Source of the DNA: CAYMLL01 sp964390645
GTDB lineage: Bacteria > Planctomycetota > UBA8108
DNA length: 55,014 nt
Direction: 5' to 3'
Assembly (NCBI GenBank): GCA_964390645.1
Contig: CAYMLL010000014.1
Span: 1-55,014, forward strand
Shown: in pieces, positions 49,562 through 55,014 of the stretch
Layout: each line of letters begins with the position of its first letter
Position numbering within the stretch: position 1 is the first letter of the stretch
Made by a program: the position numbers and the translations under genes
Notes under the pieces: model-generated
Databases searched by the model: none
The model's input: the letters and a program-made list of their open reading frames with translations, nothing else
Told to the model about the DNA's origin: nothing

Positions 49562-49993
49562 ATGAGCGAGCTGGTTCTCGAGTTCCACAACTGGCGACGG
49601 ATGAAGAGCGACGACGACCGAGATCCGGTCGCGCTCTTCCATTTTTCACTCTTGCCTGCAGATCGCTTCGACCGCGGCGAACGCCCGACACACGAGGAGT
49701 GCTTCTGGTGCGAGGCCGGCCTGTCGCGCGATCTCGCGGAGCGCGACGGCTGGAAGGATCTCAACCGCGAACAGAAGATCCGTATTCTCTTTCACCACGC
49801 CGTCGAGAGCATCCAGAACGGCAAGCGCATGCTACGTCAGGCGCCGCTCGTCTGGCGGCCCGGCACGGGACTGGAGAAGGGACCGCGGGTCGCACCGAGC
49901 AGCATCCCCTTTCCGCGGATGCTGCCGATGCGCATCGACGCTGCGACCGACTCGGCGACGCTCTGCGCAACTCGCGCCGGCGCCGGGCTCTGA
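49562..49993 (+). CDS. Unknown protein
   Basis: A 143-residue frame with an ATG at 49562 reads like real protein: MSELVLEFHNWRRMKSDDDR, then HFSLLPADRFDRGERP, a CFWCEAG CxxC pair near residue 48 and a helical ILFHHAVESIQNGKRML segment. The C-terminal 35 residues are less protein-like, so the end of the conserved part is uncertain. The ribosome-binding site is weak. I cannot name a family. It is convergent with pgi and independent of the PLP enzyme, which ends about 190 bp upstream. Confidence 0.5.
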   Translation: MSELVLEFHNWRRMKSDDDRDPVALFHFSLLPADRFDRGERPTHEECFWCEAGLSRDLAERDGWKDLNREQKIRILFHHAVESIQNGKRMLRQAPLVWRPGTGLEKGPRVAPSSIPFPRMLPMRIDAATDSATLCATRAGAGL

Positions 49994-50056
49994 TCCACCG
50001 ACGGTATCTGCCGCTGCGACCGGCCCTCGCTGCCCGCATCGACCCGTCGCCCGCGG

Positions 50057-51667
50057 TCAGCGCAGTGCCCGGAACCAGCTCTCGGTCTCGCCGACGCGGG
50101 GCAGGATTCCCTTCGCAAGCTGCTTGCCGAGCTCCACGCCCCACTGATCGAACGAGTTGAGGTTCCAGATCACACCCTGCGTGAAGACCTTGTGCTCGTA
50201 CATCGCGACCAGCGCGCCGAGCGTGTACGGATTCAGCCGGCGGTAGAGAATGGTGTTCGATGGCCGGTTGCCCTCGAACGCCTTGAACGGAGCCAGTCGG
50301 CGCACGTCGTCCTCGCCTAGGCCCGCACTCATGAGCTCGCCGGTCGCCTCCTCGAGCGTCTTCCCGACCGCCAGAGCACGAGTCTGTCCGAAGAGGTTGG
50401 CAAGGAGCTTCCGATGATGCTCGCCGGCCGGATGGTGCGTCTCGACAGCCGCCAGGAAGTCCGCAGGAATCAGCTTCGTGCCCTGGTGCATGAGCTGGAA
50501 AAAGGCGTGCTGACCGTTCGTCCCCGGCTCTCCCCAGATGATCGGCGCGGTCGAGTAGTCGACCCGGCGTCCGTCGCGGTCGACGCTCTTGCCGTTGCTC
50601 TCCATTTCGAGTTGCTGCAGGTACGCAGGCAGCCGGTGGAGATACTGGTCGTACGGAAGGACCGCATGCGTCTCGCACCCGAAGAAGTTGTTGTACCAGA
50701 CTCCGAGCACGCCGAGGATCACCGGGATGTTCGACTCGAAGGGAGCTGACCGGAAGTGCTCGTCCATCGCGTGCGCCCCACGAAGCATGTCCTCGAAGTG
50801 GTCCATCCCGATCGACAGAACGATCGGCAGACCCGCCGCTCCCCACATCGAGTAGCGCCCTCCGACCCAGTCCCAGGTGGGGAAGATGTTCTGCGGATCG
50901 ATGCCGAGGCGCCCGGCCGCCGCGGCGTCCGCGGTCACCGCCACGAGCCGAGACGCCACCGCATCCGGGCTGTCGAGCCCTCTGCGCAGCCAGTCTATCG
51001 CGCTCCCCGCGTTCGTCATCGTCTCGTCGGTGGTGAACGACTTGGAGCTGATGATGAAGATCGTGGTCTGCGGGACGAGGCGCCGGAGGGTCTCGGCGAG
51101 GTGCGAGCCATCGACGTTCGAAACGAAGTGGACATTCGGCCCGCCGTCCGCGAAGTGTTTCAGCGCCTGGCTCGCCATCAGCGGGCCGAGGTCGGATCCC
51201 CCGATGCCGACGTTGACGACGTCCGTGATCCTCCTCGCGCCGAAGACAGGGTGGCGGTCGGAGCGGATCTCCTGCGAGAACCGCCTCATCTTGTCGAGCA
51301 CCCGACGCACACTCGACGCGACGTCCTCGCCATCGTCGACGATTCTCGATTCCGTGACGTCGCGCAGCGCCACGTGAAGCACAGCGCGATCTTCGGAGAC
51401 GTTGATCCTCTCGCCATCGAACATCCGCTCGACCCACTCACCGAGCTGCGCCTCCCGGGCGAGATCGAAGAGAAGCGCCAGGGTCTCCTCGGTGACTCGG
51501 TTCCTGGAGTAGTCGAGGAACAGCTCGTCGCCGAGCGAGGCCGTGCGCCGCTCGGCAAGGGTCGGATCCTGGTCGAGCAGATCCCGCAGCGACAGGTTCT
51601 GGACGTCCGCAAAGCGCTCTTCGAGAAGACGCCAGGAGCGCAGCTGAGTGGGAGGTTTCACGGTCAC
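50057..51667 (-). CDS. pgi: Glucose-6-phosphate isomerase
   Basis: PGI interconverts glucose 6-phosphate and fructose 6-phosphate. The product (536 residues from the GTG at 51667) has VVNVGIGGSDLGPLMASQAL, FIISSKSFTTDETM, GGRYSMWGAAGLP, a later GEPGTNGQHAFFQL signature with the catalytic His, and the C-terminal QWGVELGKQLA; the usual catalytic Glu and Lys regions are intact. The open frame extends to a TTG at 51757, but PGI N-termini normally begin close to the LRSWRLLEERF segment, so GTG at 51667 or 51661 is more likely. It is a single gene. Confidence 0.93.
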   Translation of the reverse strand: MTVKPPTQLRSWRLLEERFADVQNLSLRDLLDQDPTLAERRTASLGDELFLDYSRNRVTEETLALLFDLAREAQLGEWVERMFDGERINVSEDRAVLHVALRDVTESRIVDDGEDVASSVRRVLDKMRRFSQEIRSDRHPVFGARRITDVVNVGIGGSDLGPLMASQALKHFADGGPNVHFVSNVDGSHLAETLRRLVPQTTIFIISSKSFTTDETMTNAGSAIDWLRRGLDSPDAVASRLVAVTADAAAAGRLGIDPQNIFPTWDWVGGRYSMWGAAGLPIVLSIGMDHFEDMLRGAHAMDEHFRSAPFESNIPVILGVLGVWYNNFFGCETHAVLPYDQYLHRLPAYLQQLEMESNGKSVDRDGRRVDYSTAPIIWGEPGTNGQHAFFQLMHQGTKLIPADFLAAVETHHPAGEHHRKLLANLFGQTRALAVGKTLEEATGELMSAGLGEDDVRRLAPFKAFEGNRPSNTILYRRLNPYTLGALVAMYEHKVFTQGVIWNLNSFDQWGVELGKQLAKGILPRVGETESWFRALR

Positions 51668-51843
51668 ACCACGGATACAGCGAGGATCAGAATGCTCGAA
51701 TCGCGTTGCGCGTCGACACGCCTGGAAAACGCTCCCGGAAGACAGTGGAGCCGTCAACCGGACCCGCCCGGATCACGCGACACGCGAGCCGAGCCCTCGT
51801 GTATCACCATCGCACGCCGGAATCAACCGTGTCACGCAGGAGT

Positions 51844-53286
51844 TCACGAATCCCGGTCGCGCAGCACTCCTGGCACCCTGCCGACGTCCGCCCGCAACCC
51901 GTCGAGATCCCAACGAGTCCATCGACCGTCCAGCCAGAGCACGTCACCCCCGACCATCGTCATCGAGACGTCGGCCGCCGAGGCGCTCCAGACGACGGCC
52001 GTCTCGATATCGTGAACCGGTCCGATGTGCGGACCACTAAGGTCCACCGCACAGAGATCCGCCGCCTTGCCTGCGTCGATGGTGCCGGTCTCCTCGCCGA
52101 ACCCGAGGACGCACGCACCGTCGATCGTCACAGCGCGCAGCAGCTCACGCGCACCCGGCGCCGGCACGGCGCCGGCGGGGACGCCGCGCGCACGATCGAG
52201 CAGCGCTGCGCAGCGCAGCTCCTCGAAGAGGTCCATCGCGTTGTTGCAAATCACTCCGTCGGATCCGACGCCGATCCCGATGCCACGGTCCCGCATCTCT
52301 CTCCACGGCGCGATGCCGTGGCCAAGCTTGGCGTTGGACTTCGGGCAGTGCGCGATCGTCGCACCAGCCGAGGCGATCTTCTCGAGATCGTCGCCGTCGC
52401 AGTCAACACAGTGCACGAGGAGCGGTCGGCACCGCAGCACGCCGAGCTTGTCGAGGAGGCCGATCGTCGACGATCCAGTGCCCTCCACCTCGATGCCCCG
52501 GCGCCGCAGGAAATCGGCGAAGGGGCCCTCGCCACGCCGGACGAAATCCCCTTCGGCAGCGGATTCGCCGGCGTGAATCGTCGTCGGCAGACCGCGCTCG
52601 ATCGCCAGATCGGCGACCAGCCGCAGGAGCTTCGACGACACCGTGTACGGCGCGTGAGGCGAGACACCGAGACGTACGCGCGGTCCGGCGGCCTCCCCGT
52701 GCGCTTCGAGCTTCGCCTCGAGCCCCGCAAGGCTCGAGGTCGCCCGCGCGGGATCGGGACCGAAGACCTCCTGGTAGGCCACCGCGCGCAGCCCACCCTC
52801 GGTGAGCGCGCGCACCGAGACGCCGAGGTCGCAGACCACGCCGATAGTGGTGACCCCGGCCCCCGGGCGCCCCCCCCCGGGGGGGCGCGCGCGCCCCCCG
52901 CCCCCGTGGGCGCCCCCCGCGCCGAGCGTGGGGGCCCCGGCGCGCGGCGCCGCGGCGACGCCCCAGCGAGCGGACGCGAGGAGCTCCTCACCGTCCAGAC
53001 GCTCATACTTCGCGTCGGTCAGCTTGCGAATCCAAGCGAAGAAGTCGGGCCCCTCGAGGTAGCCGCGTAGCGCCGTGAGCTCGAGGTGGCCGTGCACGTT
53101 GACGAGTCCCGGCAGCAGCGCCGCTCGACCGAGGTCGAGGCATCTCGCACCACACGCGCCCACCGCGACGTCGACGGCCGGACCGACGGCCGCGATCCGA
53201 CCATCTCGAACCCGAACGCCTCCCTTCTCGATGGGCGGCGACGAGACCGGAACGAGCCAGTCGGCCGTGATGAGCAAGTCCTCCAT
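51844..53286 (-). CDS. Amidohydrolase (TrzA/SAH-deaminase-like) with a GC-only insertion
   Basis: This 480-residue metal-dependent deaminase-type amidohydrolase has LPGLVNVHGHLELTAL (metal HxH), GVTTIGVV, TIHAGES, AHCPKSNAKLG and the late GSDGVICNNAMDLFEE with the metal Asp; this set is typical of the chlorohydrolase/S-adenosylhomocysteine-methylthioadenosine deaminase group. Between RWGVAAAPRAG and VTTIGVV there are about 27 extra Gly/Pro/Ala/Arg residues encoded by almost pure G/C (52855-52940). Relatives have the two segments next to each other. The insertion keeps the frame but looks artificial. Substrate is not resolved. Confidence 0.82.
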   Translation of the reverse strand: MEDLLITADWLVPVSSPPIEKGGVRVRDGRIAAVGPAVDVAVGACGARCLDLGRAALLPGLVNVHGHLELTALRGYLEGPDFFAWIRKLTDAKYERLDGEELLASARWGVAAAPRAGAPTLGAGGAHGGGGRARPPGGGRPGAGVTTIGVVCDLGVSVRALTEGGLRAVAYQEVFGPDPARATSSLAGLEAKLEAHGEAAGPRVRLGVSPHAPYTVSSKLLRLVADLAIERGLPTTIHAGESAAEGDFVRRGEGPFADFLRRRGIEVEGTGSSTIGLLDKLGVLRCRPLLVHCVDCDGDDLEKIASAGATIAHCPKSNAKLGHGIAPWREMRDRGIGIGVGSDGVICNNAMDLFEELRCAALLDRARGVPAGAVPAPGARELLRAVTIDGACVLGFGEETGTIDAGKAADLCAVDLSGPHIGPVHDIETAVVWSASAADVSMTMVGGDVLWLDGRWTRWDLDGLRADVGRVPGVLRDRDS

Positions 53287-53367
53287 GGCGCCCGAGAATA
53301 CGCCATGGAAGGCTGCTTCGCACGCATCGTCGCCGACGCGTGCGGTCGCGCATCGGCGACGATGCGG

Positions 53368-54639
53368 CTAGTTCGAGCTCGGCGAGTTCCCGGAAGCCGC
53401 CACGGCCAGATCCTCGTAGACCTCCTTCAGTCGCGGAACGCGCTTCATCCGCCGCAGAGCGTCGCGCTCGATCTGACGGATCCGCTCACGCGACAGGTCC
53501 ATTCTCGAGCCGATCTCCTCGAGCGTCTGCGGCCGCTCACCGGCGAGCCCGAAGCGACGCAGCAGCACCTCGCGCTCCCGCGCGTCGAGCCCATCGAGGG
53601 CCCTGAAGACGACGCGAGGCACAGTCGAAGTGTGGAGCTGCTCACCGAGCTCCGGATGCCTGCGATCCTCGACGACGAAGGAGTTGCGTTCGCGGCCGGC
53701 ATCGGTTTCGGCCGCCGAGAAGAGCATCGTCTCGCTCATCAGTCGACGGACCCGATCCGCGTCCTGTGGCTTCAGCTTGCACTGATCCCGACGCAGATCC
53801 TCCTGGACCGCCTGCGGCACGCGTATCAGACGCGACTTGTCGATCAGCGACTTGCGAATCGACTGGCGAATCCAGTAGGTCGCATAGGTCGAGAAGCGTG
53901 TCCGACGCCCGGGGTCATAGCGGAACACGGCCTTCTGCAGGCCGAGAACTCCCTCCTGGAACAGGTCGCTTCGCCGCATGCCGGTCGGGTGATAGCGAAA
54001 TACCTCCTTGAGCACGAGGCGGAAGTTCGGCATCACGAGTTCGTCTCGTCCCCGCTCCAGCGTGCCGACGAGTCGTCGTAGAATGCGATGCACCTTGACG
54101 CTCGGCTCGAGCCGCCCCACACCACCTTCCGCGAGGGGTCCTTCCGGAAACGATCCCTGGACCACCTCACGAGCCCACTGGTAGAGGTTCTCCGGAGCGA
54201 GCGGGTAGGTGTCGAGTACCTTGACTCCGGACTCGAACGCCCGCCACGCCTTCTTCGGGTTCTCGGCAGCCAGCTTCTCGCTGCGCTCGAGAGCGCGCGT
54301 CGCCTTCTTCAGGTCCTCGGCCATGCGCTCGCGCAGGGAGAGCCACGAGAACATCAGTCCGCCCCCCTGAGCCACGGCGTTCATGCGCGCCAGGAAGCGA
54401 CGGTAGCCACGCGGGTGACGAGGCAGCAGCCTCGCGATGCGTGCGAGCGAGTTCTGAATACTCGTGCCCGACCGGTGCTCTTCCTCTCGACTCAACAGCG
54501 GCCTTACCGGCACCTCGAGGTCGGAAAACGCCAGCGGCGGCGATGACGACGATGGGATTAGAGCCCCGGCGGTACGCCTCTTCCCGTGGCCGTCCACGAC
54601 GAGTGGCTTCTTCCGCGGCTTGTTGACCTTGCCTCGCAT
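53368..54639 (-). CDS. RpoD-like sigma-70 factor (divergent, with large non-conserved region)
   Basis: The 423-residue protein starts at an ATG at 54639 with AAAGGAG 7 nt upstream. A region 1.2-like segment (RPLLSREEEHRSGTSIQ) is followed by about 130 residues of non-conserved sequence, then region 2.1-2.4 (LVMPNFRLVLKEVFRYHP, SDLFQEGVLGLQKAVFRYDP, RFSTYATYWIRQSIRKSL), region 3 and region 4 (LDAREREVLLRRFGL, QTLEEIGSRMDLSRERIRQI). Region 1.1 seems missing or replaced by a basic N-terminus. The -10 and -35 recognition helices are like those of housekeeping or group 2 sigma factors. I lean to group 2, because the region 1.2-2.1 spacer is unusual. Confidence 0.85.
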   Translation of the reverse strand: MRGKVNKPRKKPLVVDGHGKRRTAGALIPSSSSPPLAFSDLEVPVRPLLSREEEHRSGTSIQNSLARIARLLPRHPRGYRRFLARMNAVAQGGGLMFSWLSLRERMAEDLKKATRALERSEKLAAENPKKAWRAFESGVKVLDTYPLAPENLYQWAREVVQGSFPEGPLAEGGVGRLEPSVKVHRILRRLVGTLERGRDELVMPNFRLVLKEVFRYHPTGMRRSDLFQEGVLGLQKAVFRYDPGRRTRFSTYATYWIRQSIRKSLIDKSRLIRVPQAVQEDLRRDQCKLKPQDADRVRRLMSETMLFSAAETDAGRERNSFVVEDRRHPELGEQLHTSTVPRVVFRALDGLDAREREVLLRRFGLAGERPQTLEEIGSRMDLSRERIRQIERDALRRMKRVPRLKEVYEDLAVAASGNSPSSN

Positions 54640-54888
54640 GGTTCGCTCCTTTCCCCGAACCCGCCTCGCGGCTCCTACCCCGCGGGCTGATCCGGTCCCT
54701 GGAACTTGCTTCTTACGGATTCTCACGGATTCTCACGGCTGCTGTCGGCTTCTCTGGACGTCTCCGCAGTCTCTGTGGGGCCTGACGGCCGCCGGACTCC
54801 AGCGCACGGGACGCATCGAGAATCGCGCACCTTCGTCATCGGAGGGTCACCGGAAAGTTTTTTCGGTGCTCGCGTTCACGCCCGTCGG
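54640..54888. other. Upstream region of the sigma factor gene with a short tandem repeat
   Basis: About 250 bp. TTCTTACGGA-TTCTCACGGA-TTCTCACGG at 54711-54739 is a near-perfect 10-bp tandem repeat, possibly an operator. I see no clear promoter. Confidence 0.4.
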
Positions 54889-55014
54889 ACCGTTCTCCGT
54901 CCGCAGACCGTTCTCCGTCCGCAGACCGTTCTCCGTCCGCAGACCGTTCTCCGTCCGCAGACCGTTCTCCGTCCGCAGACCGTTCTCCGTCCGCAGACCG
55001 TTCTCCGTCCGCAG
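54889..55014. repeat. Seven perfect copies of an 18-bp tandem repeat at the window edge
   Basis: ACCGTTCTCCGTCCGCAG repeats seven times without a change and ends exactly at the last base, so it may continue. The period is a multiple of three and no frame has a stop, so it could code for hexapeptide repeats (RSPSAD in one plus frame), but no gene is visible within the window. There are no spacers, so it is not a CRISPR array. Confidence 0.95.

Noticed and set aside
54889..55014. CRISPR-like array
   Set aside because: The 18-bp units are directly adjacent with no unique spacers and no cas genes are nearby.

Overview
The window is about 55 kb of high-GC bacterial DNA that looks like a deep-branching planctomycete (Planctomycetota, PVC superphylum). 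This is an inference from content: six CxPxR-type sulfatases; five secreted proteins ending in dockerin-like EF-hand pairs of the RGDxNxDGxxxISD kind; a pseudopilus/type II secretion assembly block; and frequent GTG/TTG starts. No rRNA is present to confirm the taxonomy. Unusually for classical Planctomycetia, the cell carries a nearly complete division and cell wall (dcw) cluster with FtsL-like, FtsI and FtsW proteins and a MurE with the meso-diaminopimelate DNPR motif.

Layout. (1) 1-10961, minus strand: the dcw operon in the order mraZ, small unknown gene, rsmH, ftsL-like, ftsI, murE, murF, mraY, ftsW, murG, unknown membrane protein that runs off the left edge. murD is not in its usual place between mraY and ftsW. 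(2) 10962-11939: a 1-kb leader with a strong minus-strand terminator and three TGGG boxes spaced 10 bp apart, a candidate MraZ operator. (3) 11940-18414: four secreted dockerin proteins, one with two cupredoxin domains, plus a small sigma-region-4 protein with an N-terminal cysteine cluster. (4) 18550-20247: a sulfatase. (5) 20482-26347, minus: a four-gene secretion/pseudopilus block (GspM-, GspL-, GspC- and GspK-like). (6) 26753-31554, plus: nadB, hflX and an ACAD10/11-like acyl-CoA dehydrogenase. (7) 31711-39193, minus: sulfatase, Tat-exported TIM-barrel protein, a 58-residue coupled ORF, a solitary secreted dockerin, an alpha/beta hydrolase and a compositionally different metallophosphoesterase. 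(8) 39386-46855: four tandem sulfatase genes, one broken by a frameshift in a G8 run, flanked by an IS1-like transposase remnant on one side and by a transposase HTH remnant, a tyrosine-recombinase tail and tRNA-Thr(CGT) on the other. This looks like a decayed island at a tRNA gene. (9) 47203-54639: a secreted Pro/Lys-rich protein, a Cys/Met-metabolism PLP enzyme, an unknown protein, pgi, an amidohydrolase and an RpoD-like sigma factor. (10) 54889-55014: seven perfect copies of an 18-bp repeat reaching the right edge.

How the parts fit together (inference). The sulfatases, hydrolase, phosphodiesterase and exported TIM-barrel protein suggest extracytoplasmic breakdown of sulfated polymers. The pseudopilus block could serve export, and the dockerin proteins share a C-terminal Cys tail that may be a fold clamp or sorting element. 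All four tandem sulfatases end in lysine/arginine-rich tails. The most interesting candidates for something undescribed are this polybasic sulfatase set and the dockerin-plus-Cys-tail module. No CRISPR array or complete mobile element is visible.
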